A DNA stretch of 64,000 nt from Aurelia coerulea. Taxonomy: Eukaryota > Cnidaria > Scyphozoa > Semaeostomeae > Ulmaridae. Below the pieces are notes generated by a model. That model was not told the DNA's origin. It ran no database searches and worked only from the letters and a program-made list of their open reading frames with translations. Below, in pieces: positions 1 to 9,597 of the stretch (the stretch's first letter is position 1; every line of letters starts with the position of its first letter). Both the position numbers and the translations under genes were made by a program. The DNA lies in NCBI GenBank assembly GCA_039566865.1, contig CM076958.1:10020501-10084500 (forward strand), given 5' to 3'.

Positions 1-151
1 TTGCGAAATTCTGTTGTAGTTACAATAAAGTACCGCCCCAAAAGCAGTCACAAAATCAAAAATGTAACAAGAATCCATGCTTGCTGGCCCCATGACTTGG
101 CCTCGCTTGTCTTTTTAACCCCTTTGACACAGGAACACAACCTGCACCAAA
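1..151. other. unassigned flank, no gene seen
   Basis: Ordinary AT-rich sequence with no open frame of note and no repeat that I recognise. Confidence 0.5.
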
Positions 152-450
152 GCCCCGGGGGGGCTACTTAGTATATTTTGCTGACGGGATGTGCACTCCT
201 TTCTGGGTATCGTTTTCGCCTCTTTTTTCTAACGTCGGGTATCAAAAGAAGGCAATCTTTCTAAAGCCGGACGTCAAAAGTGTTATTTCATTGTTTTTCG
301 ACGAAATTTTACGTTTTGGGGTATGCTTTTCACCAATTTTCTCTAAAGCCGGCTATCATTTCAAGGGAAAATTTCTAAAGCCGGGTGAAAATTTTTTTTC
401 TTGGAGTGCACATCCCCGTACAATTGAAATTCAAGTACACCCCCCGGGAC
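152..450. mobile_element. small inverted-repeat element with CCCGGGGGG ends
   Basis: The left arm (152-199) and right arm (403-450) are imperfect inverted repeats of about 48 bp. Both ends read CCCCGGG-rich followed by TACTT, and both arms finish with the block GGATGTGCACTCC. Between them a short motif resembling TCTAAAGCCGGGTATC recurs several times as a degenerate internal repeat. The length (about 300 bp) and lack of coding sequence fit a miniature inverted-repeat transposable element. Elements with CCCGGGGGG-TACT ends are, to my knowledge, common in coral genomes; I do not assign a superfamily. The small open frame across 189-563 runs through this element and is probably meaningless. Confidence 0.6.
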
Positions 451-1535
451 CAAAGCATAAATTCAATGACATTACAAAAGAATATACATTCCTGTATACC
501 CTTAAAATATTATTACATTTCTCCCAATATAGTACGAACTCTCATAAAGCAGCTTACAATTAGTCGATTTCTAAATCCCAAATCACCACGAAAAAGTTTT
601 CTCTTTGTCCATTCATATCGATTCTTTAGAAAGCTTGATCGATGTTTTTTTATCGTTTTCAGTGTTTTCGAAAACGAAAATTTTAAGAAACTCGCTTGTA
701 GCTCTAAAAACTGAAAGCAGAAAAATTTGCAAAAAATCCTAGAATCTAATTCAGGCTTTCTGCTAACTATTAAGTCACAAATCTTCAAACTCGGTCCTGT
801 TTACGATTTATCGTGGCCTGCCAAACGTGCATAGTTTGTTTTGGCGCACCCGGTAGTAACAAAACGATAAGATATCGGGACTTTCCGAAGACAAAGCTAC
901 ATTTGTTTATATTCAAGTTGAATGCACATACCTTGCATTTTAGAATCGTCTACCAAAGCTCACAAAGTCGAAATTTAGAGTACACCTAAAAACTGCCTAA
1001 CCATATTTGAGAAACGGCCTAGCCATATGATCAGATATTACCGGCAATGTGCAAAGGAATTTTAAATTGTGTTCAAATTTCGATTTTTAGGTTTTACTTT
1101 TGAAAAGAATTATACGTTGAGATGCTTCAATCGTTTATGATATTGTTTTTCTTTTGAGGAATCGATCCTTGCGTTGCATTCCATTGAACACGCTATTCTT
1201 ATCAAAGAAAAAGAAAAGGGGTACATGCACGCTTATTTTGAACACGTGGCACGAGTTTATCATTCATATCACTTTTTTTTAATTCTATTTGCTTAGTTAG
1301 AGTCGTGGTCATGCGTCCATAATTTTTTTAAAAATAGAGGCTGAAAAATTAAAGTTTGCAGGTATGCAGGTGTGCTTTGTAAAATGCCCATGATATCAAA
1401 TCATGGCTAGGCCCTTTTTCGAAACTTCGCGCAGTCATACGGCCGGTTTTTTATGTGTCTGTTTTGTGACTCAATGCTTACATTTGATTTTTGAACATAT
1501 GATTTGTATCACATTTTATCATTGGCGGAAACCAT
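451..1535. other. no gene seen
   Basis: AT-rich sequence with short overlapping frames on both strands (385-714 plus, 513-788 minus) that lack any recognisable domain and are rich in Phe, Lys and Ser as expected of chance frames in AT-rich DNA. No repeat structure noticed. Confidence 0.4.
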
Positions 1536-1539
1536 GGAA

Positions 1540-1931
1540 TGTTCACTACACGTATTTTTTATAAGAAACTGCTTGTAAGAAACTCTCAGATCGCCAAAAA
1601 ATTAAGGAACTCCAGTACAGGGAGAATATAAGTTAAGAATCTATTTACTTTGATGAAGGAAATCCTTGACCTTTTTCACTTTGTTTTCATTTGTTTCCAT
1701 TATCATATTACTCGTTAAGGTACTTCAGTAATGTCTAAACATTGGAAAGGCTCAAACAATATTTTTTTGAAGTGTTCACGAGGGCACGGGTAGTGAACAT
1801 GAAGATTGTTATGGAACCTCTAAGAAACTCGTAAGAAACTCTGAGTACTCAAAATCTGATAATTTTAAGAAACTTTCAGTACTGGTCCAAATTCTTAGTT
1901 TCTTATGAAAGAAATACGTGTACATGTTCAG
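1540..1931. repeat. weak fold-back (inverted repeat) pair
   Basis: The segment at about 1540-1572 (GTTCACTACACGTATTT then ATAAGAAACT) is matched in inverted orientation by about 1896-1931. The stretch between them repeats the word TAAGAAACT several times. This could be a decayed inverted-repeat transposon. The arms are short and imperfect, so the call is tentative. Confidence 0.3.
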
Positions 1932-2276
1932 TTATGCGCGCTTCTGCAATGCAGCGTAAATGAACAAAACTTCATCCAGGAGTTCTGCATTTAGAAGGCT
2001 ACATATAGCTCCAAACAGCTCCCAGCGCAAAGCTTCCTGCGCCTATGCCTGTGTGTGAACCAGTGGCGTGCTGGCAGGGGGGGCAGGGGGGCAGGGGGGG
2101 CAACTGCCCCCCCCCCTGCTGGTTGATTTTGAGGGGCGCCAGAGAGAATATCTATTTTAGGGGGCGCCGAAGGCGCCCTGATCAATTAGTTAGTGAACGA
2201 AGAGAACTTCTTGAAACATCGCAATGATACTAGGATATCAAATCAAATGGAAACTCAAAGAATTCGCTGTTTAATA

Positions 2277-2880
2277 CCAGGTGTCCCAAAAAATGTATAC
2301 AGATTTGGTTGACTCCAGCGATGTGAATTTAGTTTTATTTACTCTCAAAATGTTCCTCGATAGTCAACTTGAACATAGATACCTCGATTGTTGGTATTGG
2401 TGCTTTGAGAGCAGAAATATTAATCTTGAAAGCTCAAATTTGCGTCCACTTGCAAACCAGAGTTTTGGCCTTTTCGCCTAAGCAAATTCCTGAACCACAT
2501 CGAAATTAAGAACTGAAATCAGTGAAAAATTAAGAAACATCCTAATGGGTGACTGGGGGGGGGGGGGGTTGACTTCTGCAAAACGTAATAATACAAGATC
2601 TAATATTGCTCCAATTTCATCAAGGACCTCGTTGATTTATACACTGTGCCTTAAGAAATTGCTTACGCCAAAAGGCTAAAGCTCTGGTTTGCAGGAAAAG
2701 GCAAATTTGAGCTTTCAAGATTGATATTTCTGCTCCCAAAGCACCAATACCAACAAACGAGGTATCTATGTTCAAGTTAACTATCGAGGAACATTTGGAG
2801 AGTGATTAGCCATTGATTAAAGCTAAATTCACAGCGCTAGAGTCAACCAAATCCGTATACTTGGGTTTTGGGACACCCGG
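2277..2880. mobile_element. nested palindromic element, Tc1/mariner-like ends
   Basis: The ends read CCAGGTGTCCCAAAA and TTTTGGGACACCCGG, and both are flanked by TA (2275-2276 and 2881-2882), the target preference of Tc1/mariner transposons. The two halves are long inverted copies of each other: about 2277-2500 pairs with about 2650-2880, sharing blocks around GATTTGGTTGACTC and ACATAGATACCTCG. It therefore looks like a fold-back MITE inserted into the hAT element. The short frame at 2281-2481 is only one arm of this palindrome and is not a gene. The same insertion is present in the second hAT copy at 52583-53183, so it predates the spread of this hAT version. Confidence 0.7.
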
Positions 2881-2912
2881 TACTTCTCACGTTATTATCT
2901 TTTAGATCATAA

Positions 2913-3476
2913 ATCATTGCGTATCTATTCAAGTATGATTCCAATCAAATAATTAGCAGTCAAACGTCGAATTTGATTTTGATGTGTAGACCAGCCAAAC
3001 AGAAAACGAACCAACGAATACATGATGACTATGATTATGATGGCTATGATGATTATTATGAAGATTTTGATTGGCCAGGTGCGATACACAGAAAGCAAAT
3101 TGACGAAAAGTGCAAGCTGCCATCCTTTTCTGATGCCTTGCAGCTATGCTATGTCACTCCACGTACCATCTAATGGATGCATATCCCATCTTGCTTAGGG
3201 TACGTTTATGCTATTGCAATTGCCATTCCTGTGAGCTCCTCAACCGCTGAGCATTCGTTTTCCACGTCGCGGATACGCTCAACGATGGTTCAAGAGCTCC
3301 TTGAGTGCCTTCTGATGATGGCGTTTGGAAAAAAGATTTTTCTCTCCCTCGACAAAGACGAGCTCATTGACAGTTTAGAATTAGAAAAAAGTTTTCGTGA
3401 ACTTTCAATAGCATTTTATCATGAAAAAACTGGCATTCACTTCCTTCCCTTGCAAAGAAAATCTGTATTGGTATGA
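2913..3476 (+). pseudogene. hAT transposase C-terminal remnant (dimerisation domain)
   Basis: One reading frame runs from 2913 to 3476 with a single in-frame TAA at 3171-3173. The second half contains IPVSSSTAEHSFS followed by RSTM and a leucine-rich tail (LLECLLMMAF). This matches the hAT C-terminal dimerisation region, in which the pattern IPVSSASAERSFS...LRSTMGQERL is typical. The spacing between SFS and RSTM is shorter than usual by several residues, suggesting a small in-frame deletion. The upstream half, with an acidic DYDYDGYDDYYEDFDWPG stretch, is in the same frame but I do not recognise it. No N-terminal zinc finger or RNase-H-like catalytic core is present, because the element is only 2.0 kb long. 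The other copy carries the same stop codon, so the frame was broken before the copies separated. Not functional as a transposase. Confidence 0.8.
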
Positions 3477-3509
3477 ACAAATGAACTGGAATAGACGAAT
3501 TCAGCTAAC

Positions 3510-3952
3510 GCTGCTATCACTTGGTCAAAGGGATTCATACCATTACTCTTACAAAGTGGGCCCCCTTTAGGCCCACATAGAGTGGTTCCGTTTTTACCCA
3601 TCCAATTGCTAGAATTTAGTTTTCAACCAATAAGGACAATTGTTGTAATTGCTATTTAGACAGTTGTTGTTGTTGCATCCAAAAAACGGTTGATACGGCC
3701 TAGAGTTCTCGTAGCTGCGATGGATCTATTTTGTTTCTACAGAGGAAGATTACTGCTTTGAAAGGTATATTGTCTGTGATGCGTAGGTCAGGAAAACATT
3801 ATTTTTTTAACTAAAGTTTGCTTTTCAATGTTTAAGCTCCAAGCGATTTTGTTGTGTGTACGAGAACTCCCGCTTGTTTACGCCGTTTTGAAACAGGGGA
3901 CCCACTTTATAAGATGAATGGTGCGAGTCCCTATTGAGCAACTGATATCAGC
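3510..3952. repeat. nested fold-back element inside hAT copy 1
   Basis: The block at 3510-3567 (GCTGCTATCAC...CATACCATTACTC...AAAGTGGG) is repeated in inverted orientation at about 3895-3952, at roughly 80 percent identity by eye. Between the arms is about 330 bp of non-coding sequence. The arms may be the ends of another small inverted-repeat transposon; no clear target duplication was found. The equivalent 443-bp segment lies at 51511-51953 in the second hAT copy. Confidence 0.55.
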
Positions 3953-4200
3953 AAATCAAAGGACACGGGGAAACAAGGGACGATAAGTCATAAGTCTAGC
4001 AAGGGGCGCAATTTTGACCTATTGCCCCCCCTGCGATCTCATCCCCAGCACGCCACTGGTGTGAACACACAAATCTGTGCCATTTTATTCCCATTCCTTT
4101 ATCGGAAAGTCTATAAGTCCCGGTTTGAGTAAAATTACGAGACAAGGAATTTAGAAAACTAGCTTCCTTCTGTGTGTAAGAAACTCCCTCTTTATCTGAT

Positions 4201-4354
4201 AGGGCGTTTCCGTGAAAAATTGAAAAAGGGGCGTTGTCTGAGAGTCTGAAGGGCGTGGCCCCAAAAAAATTTTCCGGGGGCTACGCCCCCGGACCCCCGT
4301 TTTTCCTCGCGCTCGTTCGTGCGTACATCTGATTTTGGGCTGGATCCGCCCCTG
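4201..4354. mobile_element. terminal fragment of a second hAT-like family
   Basis: The segment ends TGGATCCGCCCCTG, the inverse of the hAT-style start CAGGGGCGGATCC. It includes a GC-rich hairpin at 4273-4293 (TCCGGGGGC, TAC, GCCCCCGGA) and the words GGGCGTGGCCCC and GGACCCCCGTTTTTC. In inverted orientation the same words form the left end of the insertion at 41281. No matching left end or target duplication was found nearby, so only a fragment may remain, or the partner end lies outside what I could align. Confidence 0.5.
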
Positions 4355-4360
4355 AATTAT

Positions 4361-4408
4361 GTTGTCGTTGTTGTTGTTGTTGTTATTGTTGTTATTGTTG
4401 CTGTTGTG
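4361..4408. repeat. GTT trinucleotide microsatellite
   Basis: Imperfect run of GTT units with occasional ATT and GCT variants, directly after the hAT-like end fragment. Confidence 0.85.
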
Positions 4409-5190
4409 ATGCGATAACTGGGACTATCATAGAGTCTATTAAACGGAGTAATGCGATGATGGTGCGCAGATAAAAGCAAGTTCTTAGGGGAACAGTGAAA
4501 AATAACAAAAAATTGTATGAAGATCACCCAAATTTAGGTGCAGGTATTACTGTATGACTTCCCGTGAAGTACGTAGTTAATGGAGCAGATGTGGATTAAG
4601 TGAATTGAAATGGGGAAACAGATTGGTTTATTATTTCATTACAGGATCAGAGCCTTGCCACAAACCACTGCCGGAAAAAGATCATTGAAGACGGGAGAAA
4701 CCAAACTGCAGATTACACGTTATTTTTATTAGACTGGCAGGCAGTTTCTTAAATTTTTGGGTCATTAGTTTCAGAGATAATTTGAAACTATAATTCAGCT
4801 TTGACAAAAAAATGTAAAAACAAAAATTTTGCTTTTTAAATTCAGCTTTCGAAAAATTGAGCCTACTATTTCGTATAAGCGGTTTCTTATGCAACTGGAA
4901 AATATTGAAAAAAGATCACAACAAACTTTACGTACTTCCTTCCATCAAGAACATAGTCAATCGATTTTCCTTTCTGTTGCAATTTAATTTCCTTTTTTCG
5001 TTAGGATAGGAATAATTAAAATTAGGTTTTTTTTAGGGAATTTATCTGACAATGTATTAAGTAGAATTTGGAGTTTATTGAGTAATTAATTTTTTTTCTT
5101 TTTGTTTTTCTTTTCTGTTTTAACAGGGCACATTGTAAAGCAGTTTTTTTTTCAGTATGAACTGAATGTTTTTACCCTGTATAAATAATT
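4409..5190. other. no gene seen, AT-rich
   Basis: AT-rich sequence with long T and A tracts (around 5080-5150). The minus-strand frame at 4682-4894 is rich in Lys, Asn and Phe and has no recognisable domain. Confidence 0.4.
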
Positions 5191-5194
5191 AAAA

Positions 5195-5276
5195 ATGAAA
5201 TGAATGAAATGAATGAAATGAATGAAATGAATGAAATGAATGAAATGAATGAAATGAAATGAAATGAAATGAAATG
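5195..5276. repeat. ATGAA/ATGAATGAA minisatellite
   Basis: About seven copies of a 9-bp ATGAATGAA unit followed by several 5-bp ATGAA units. The apparent HFISF/HSFHSF peptides on the minus strand are translation of this repeat. Confidence 0.9.
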
Positions 5277-5300
5277 TCCACAAGATAATCGGTTGTTTGC

Positions 5301-5628
5301 CGGTCGGTGGTAAGTGGTTTCCTTGGTCGGTGGTCGGTGGTCGGTGGTCGGTGGTCGGTGGCCGGTGGTCGGTGGAAAGTGGTTTCCATGGTCGGTGGTA
5401 ATTGGTAAGTGGTTTTCTTGGTCGGTGGTAAGTGGTAAGTGGATTGTTGGTCGGTGGTCGGTGATAAGTATGGTCGGTGGTAAGTGGTTTGTTGGTCGGT
5501 GGTCGGTGGTCTTCGTGGTCGGTGGTCGGTGGTGTGGGTCGATGGTCGGTGGTCGGTCTGGTCGGTGGTCGGTGCGGTCGGTGGTATTTGGTCGCTGCAC
5601 TGGTCGGTGTGGTCGGTGGTAAGTGGTT
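5301..5628. repeat. TCGGTGG minisatellite, G-rich strand on plus
   Basis: Tandem 7-bp units GGTCGGT, interrupted by variants such as GGTAAGTGG, GGTTTCC and GGTTTTCTTGG, with longer-period reuse of those variants. The plus strand is G-rich with GG doublets every few bases, so two-tetrad G-quadruplexes are conceivable. The open frames on both strands here (for example 5152-5637 minus and 5314-5622 plus) are low-complexity translations, not genes. Confidence 0.9.
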
Positions 5629-6086
5629 GTACACCACGCCAGAGATTTAAGCCTGGCTTCCATTAAATGGTAAGGGGATCGGCGACAGTCTGCGATCGTC
5701 GGCGATCCCTATCTTTCATCTTCCAGCATCTTCCATTTGCGATTTCAGCTGAGTGTTTCCATTAGTCGGTGACCAGTCGGCGACAGTCTGCGACGCACCT
5801 ATACCATGATCCTTTTCAAACTCACAGATGGTGCGCAAGCACAGCAACAACAACTACTATCATCTAATTGGCTAATTTTCATTTCATTTATTTTCATTTT
5901 TAAATATTTATACAGGTTACAGATTTCAGTATAATAGATAACTGTTTTACAAATTGACCTGTGCAAAAATAGGAAAGCCTAAATTAAAGAAAATTACAAT
6001 ATATACAATATCTAGATATGGCTTATATGATATACTTGTGATCGAGTATAAAAAACTAAATTAAATAGAAAAATAAAATGTACCTC

Positions 6087-6800
6087 TCATATGGATTTTT
6101 TAAAGGTAGCCAGGGACGGTGCCAATTTAGTTTCCGTATTTAGCTCATTCCATACTTTTGCTCCTCGATAAGAAAATGCTTTTTGACCTGTGCATGTTCT
6201 TAATAGAGGTATCTGCAAATTTTGTGTGTCGGTAGAGCGAAGATTGTGATCACTACTCTCTGAGCATTTAGTGAAAAGTTCCCCTAAATATTGAGGAGCA
6301 AGTGAGTTCAATGCTTTATAGGTCAGCGATGCTGTTTCTTTTTCTGATAAGATCTTTAATTGATGGCCAGCCAAGGTTTTTGAGCAGAGGGACAGCAGAA
6401 GCATCGTAAGGACTATTTGTAGTTATTCTTGCAGCTCTATTCTGGATCTTTTGGAGAGAATTAAGTTTGGTTTCACTACAACAACCCCAAACCGAGCAGT
6501 AATAACTAAAATGTGGCTCAACAATTCCTCTATACATTTTCTGCAGATCACCTGATGGAAGAAATTTCTTGGCATGCTTAATGAGACCGAGAGCTCGTAG
6601 TGCCTTAGCCTTAACTTGTTCAATATGGCGATCCCATTGGAGTTTGTCATCAATTTTAAACCCCCAGATACTTTGTATCGGTTATCATATTGATCTTTTG
6701 ATCACCTATTTCAAAACTAGGCTTAGCGTCAGTCTGCTTTTCGATCTTTTGAATATTTGGTCTGGATCCTATTATCAGAGACTGTGTTTTTACAACGTAA
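6087..6800 (-). pseudogene. non-LTR retrotransposon (CR1/L2-like) reverse transcriptase C-terminus, broken
   Basis: On the minus strand, starting near 6800, the translation runs VVKTQSLIIGS, then KYLG, then IDDKLQWDRHIEQVKAKAL, then QKMYRGIVEPHFSYYCSVWG, then LQKIQNRAARI. It continues with LNSLAPQYLGEL and GQKAFSYRGAKVWNEL to a stop at 6087. These are the thumb and C-terminal motifs of metazoan LINE reverse transcriptases: the KYLGV-IDxxLxWxxHI block, the PxFxYxxxVWG block, the LQKxQNRAARI block and the terminal GxxxFSYRGAKxWN block. At least two frameshifts break it, one extra base after KYLGV (near 6659) and one near 6350. The endonuclease, the RT catalytic FADD motif and everything upstream are absent, consistent with 5' truncation. 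The 3' flank down to about 5880 is AT-rich and is probably its UTR. Inactive. Confidence 0.85.
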
Positions 6801-6841
6801 TCAGATCCGCGTGATCATAGTTTAACAAAAGCGCGTCTGCG

Positions 6842-7172
6842 ATGATCGCCAATCGTCTGCGATGTGTGCAGATTGATACAAAGTTTAGGTTGGCACACGA
6901 TCAAGGAGCTGATAGATAGACAGACGAAACTAATGGTTTTTAAATGCATCAACGACCTTGCTCCTACCTATCTTTGCAATCTTTTCACCAAAAAAGCTGA
7001 TTGCACCGAGCGTAGCCTACGAAATACAAACACTGACTTGAGGCTGCCTTTGAAAAGTTCCGCTAATGGACAAAAATGCTTTTCATTCAAGGGTGCAAAA
7101 AGCTGGAACGCCTTTCAACTGAGGTTAAACAGGCATCTTCGGTCAATGATCGCCAATCGTCTGCGATGTGTG
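6842..7172 (+). repeat. 27-bp perfect direct repeats flanking a LINE fragment
   Basis: The word ATGATCGCCAATCGTCTGCG plus ATGTGTG occurs at 6842-6868 and again, without mismatch, at 7146-7172. It brackets exactly the 277 bp that translate as LINE sequence. It resembles a target duplication, but the LINE piece stops inside its coding region and has no tail, so ordinary target-primed insertion does not explain it. Confidence 0.85.
6869..7145 (+). pseudogene. non-LTR retrotransposon ORF2 C-terminal piece
   Basis: The plus-strand frame containing 6864-7181 reads SLGWHTIKELIDRQTKLM, then LAPTYLCNLF, then NTNTDLRLPL, then GQKCFSFKGAKSWNAF. This is the same C-terminal LINE region as the minus-strand relic beside it (SLGW-IxxL, LAPxYL, GQKxFSxxGAKxWN), but from a different, more distant copy and in the opposite orientation. 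It has no start, no RT core and no 3' UTR. Coding similarity ends abruptly near 7130 and the fragment lies between 27-bp direct repeats. It is a captured fragment, not a gene. Confidence 0.8.
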
Positions 7173-7473
7173 TTTCCATAAAGCACATTTTCCCAGATCG
7201 GGACAGTCGTAACGATCGGGAAAGTTGAACTTAGTTCAACTCTCCCGACGCTTACGATCCACGATCGCCGACGGTCTTAAGGATCGTAAGCAAGTGCTTC
7301 CATTAAATCGGGAACGCAACGCAGACGATCGCAGACGATCGCAGACTGTCGCCGATCTCCTTACGATCGCTCTACGATTTAATGGAAACCAGGCTTTACA
7401 ATGTAATTAGGACCTATCTCTAATTGCTTAATTACGCTCGTGAGTAGAATTTAAACTGAACTAACTTTAGATA

Positions 7474-9597
7474 CTTTAATCCACACTTTTTATGTGGAAA
7501 ATTTGATTTACTTCAGAAAATAAACATTTAATTAATCGATGTTTGTTAATGCGGTAATGCTAACTTGAAACTTAAGAAAAAACTAATGGCTATGGTGAAG
7601 TTTGAAAAAATGGCGGCTGCATCACTTAAAAAGTGCTCTGAAAGAAGTTAATAGCAGAACTAAAGTTAAAAAGAATGATGAGTGCAATACTCAATAAACT
7701 CTAAATTGTAGCTACGAAGTTGCTTTAATCCACACTTTTTATGTGGAAAATTTGTTTTCCTTGAGAAAATAAACAGATGATTAATCGATGTCTGAGATGC
7801 AGTAAAGCTAACATAAGACTGAAGAAAAGACTAATGTCTTTAGTAATGTTTCAACAAATGGCGGCTGCATCACTAAAATAATGCTCTGAAAGAAGTTAAT
7901 AGCAGAACAAAAGTTTTAAGGTATGATGAGTGCAATACTCAATAATTTCTTAATTGTAGCTACTAAGTTACTTTAATCTACACTTTTTATGTGAAAAATT
8001 TGATTTACTTTGAAAAATAAGCATTTAAATAATCGATGTTTGTTAATGCGGTAAAGATAACATAGGACTAAAGAAAAAACTAATAGCTATGGTAAAAATT
8101 CAAAAAATGGCGGATGCATCACTTAAGAAATGCTCTGAAAGAAGTTAATAGCAGAACTAAAGTTTAAAAGAATTACGACTGCTATACTCAATAAACTCTT
8201 AATTGTAGCTACCAAGTTGCATTAATCCACACTTTCTATGTGGAAAATTTGTTTTCCTTGAGAAAATAAACAGATGATTAATCGATGTTTGTACATGCAG
8301 TAAAGCTAACATAAGACTAAAGGAAAGACTAATGTCTTTAGTAATGTTTCAACAAATGTCGGCTGCACCACTAAAATAATGCTCTGAAAGAAGTTAATAG
8401 CAGAACAAAAGTTTTAAGGTATGATGAGTGCAATACTCAATAATTTCTTAATTGTAGCTACTAAGTTACTTTAATCTACACATTTTATGTGGAAAATTTG
8501 ATTTACTTCAGAAAATAAACATTTAATTAATCGATGTTTATTAATGCGGTAAAGCCAACTTGAAAGTTAAGAAAAAACTAATGGCTATGGTAAAGTTTCA
8601 AAAAATGGCGCCTGCATCACTAAAATAGTGCTCTGAAAGAAGTTAATAGCAGAGGTTTAAAAGAATGATGAGTGCAATACTCAATAAACGCTTAATTGTA
8701 GCTACCAAGTTGCTTTAATCCACACTGTCTATGTGGAAAATTTGTTTTCCTTGAGATAATAAACAGATAATTAATCGATGTTCGTATATGCAGTAAAGCT
8801 AGCATAAGACTAAAGAACAGACTAATGTCTTTAGAAATATTTCAACGAATGGTGGCTGCATGACTAAAATAATGCTCTGAAAGAAGTTAATAGCAGAACT
8901 AACTTTTTAAGGTATGATGAGTGCAATACTTTTTAAACTCTTAATTGTAGCTACTAAGTTACTTTAATCCACACTATTTACATTCTAAATTTCATTTACC
9001 TCATGAAATAAACATTTAAATAATCGATGTTTGTTAATGCGGTAAAGCTAACTTGAAACTTAAGAAAAAACTAATGGCTATGGGAAAGTTTCAAAAAATG
9101 GCGGCTGCATCACTAAAATAGTGCTCTGAAAGAAGTTAATAGCAGAACTAAAGTTTAAAAGAATGATGAAAGCAATACTCTTTAAACTCTTAATTGTAGC
9201 TACCAAGTTGCTTTAATCCACACTTTCTATATGGAAATATTGTTTTCCTTGAGAAAATAAACAGATAATTCATCGATGTTTGTATATGTATTAAAGCTAC
9301 CATAAGACTAATGAAAAGACCAATGTCTTTGGTAATATTTCAATGAATGGTGGTTGCAGATCTAATATAGTGCTCTAAAAGAAGTTAATTGCAGAACTAC
9401 AGTTTTAAAGAATGATGAGTGCAATACTTTTTAAACTCCTAATTGTAGCTACTAAATTACTTTAATTTGCATTTTTTATATTGTAAATTTGATTTACTTC
9501 AGAAAGTAAGCATTTAAATAATCTATGTTTGTTAATGCGGTAAAGTTAACATGAAACTTAAGAAAAAACTAATGGCTATGAGAAAGTTTCAAAACTA
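7474..9597 (+). repeat. satellite array, left edge; strict A/B alternation
   Basis: Tandem monomers begin (at the word CTTTAATCC or its variants) at 7474, 7723, 7971, 8220, 8469, 8713, 8962, 9211 and 9460, so the spacing is 244-249 bp. Two types alternate without exception. Type B has TTTGATTTACTTCAG, GTTAATGCGGTAA and CTAATGGCTATGG. Type A has TTTGTTTTCCTTGAG, ATATGCAGTAA and CTAATGTCTTTAG. The order is B-A-B-A-B-A-B-A-B. Monomer landmarks shared by both types are TTAATCGATG, GGCGGCTGCATCAC, TGCTCTGAAAGAAGTTAAT and CTTAATTGTAGCTAC. No coding potential. The array edge abuts, within about 80 bp, the GCCTGG-ended element. Confidence 0.97.

Larger units (their letters stand above)
2061..4058 (+). 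mobile_element. hAT-superfamily DNA transposon, non-autonomous copy 1
   Basis: The element begins CAGTGGCGTGCTGG and ends CCAGCACGCCACTG, forming terminal inverted repeats of the hAT type. It is bounded on both sides by the identical 8-bp direct repeat GTGTGAAC (2053-2060 and 4059-4066), the target duplication length expected of hAT transposition. Length is 1998 bp. Inside are a remnant of the transposase C-terminus (2913-3476) and two nested fold-back elements (2277-2880 and 3510-3952). A near-identical copy lies inverted at 51405-53387 with its own target duplication. The transposase N-terminal and catalytic regions are missing, so this copy must have been moved by a transposase supplied from elsewhere. 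G-rich and C-rich tracts sit just inside both ends. Confidence 0.95.
5649..7396. mobile_element. inverted-repeat element with GCCTGG ends carrying LINE fragments
   Basis: The left end (5649-5710) reads AAGCCTGGCTTCCATTAAAT then GATCGGCGACAGTCTGCGATCG. The right end (about 7330-7396) is its inverted, slightly diverged copy ending ATTTAATGGAAACCAGGCTT. Further words from the ends (CGACAGTCTGCGA, TTTCCATTA) recur inside at 5750-5790 and 7172-7330, suggesting subterminal repeats or rounds of internal duplication. The interior is mostly foreign: a minus-strand LINE relic (about 6087-6800) and a plus-strand LINE piece (6869-7145). I found no clear target duplication and assign no superfamily. Both arms are GATCG/CGATC rich. 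A small hairpin, GTTGAAC-TTA-GTTCAAC, lies near 7227-7243. Confidence 0.65.

Noticed and set aside
185..563. 124-codon frame near the left edge
   Set aside because: It runs through the inverted-repeat element at 152-450 and its internal degenerate repeats; no domain.
2281..2481. 66-codon frame repeated at 52978-53166
   Set aside because: It lies entirely within one arm of the nested palindromic element.
5152..5663. Overlapping open frames of 100-163 codons on both strands
   Set aside because: They are translations of the ATGAA and TCGGTGG minisatellites; composition is purely repetitive and frames are open on both strands.
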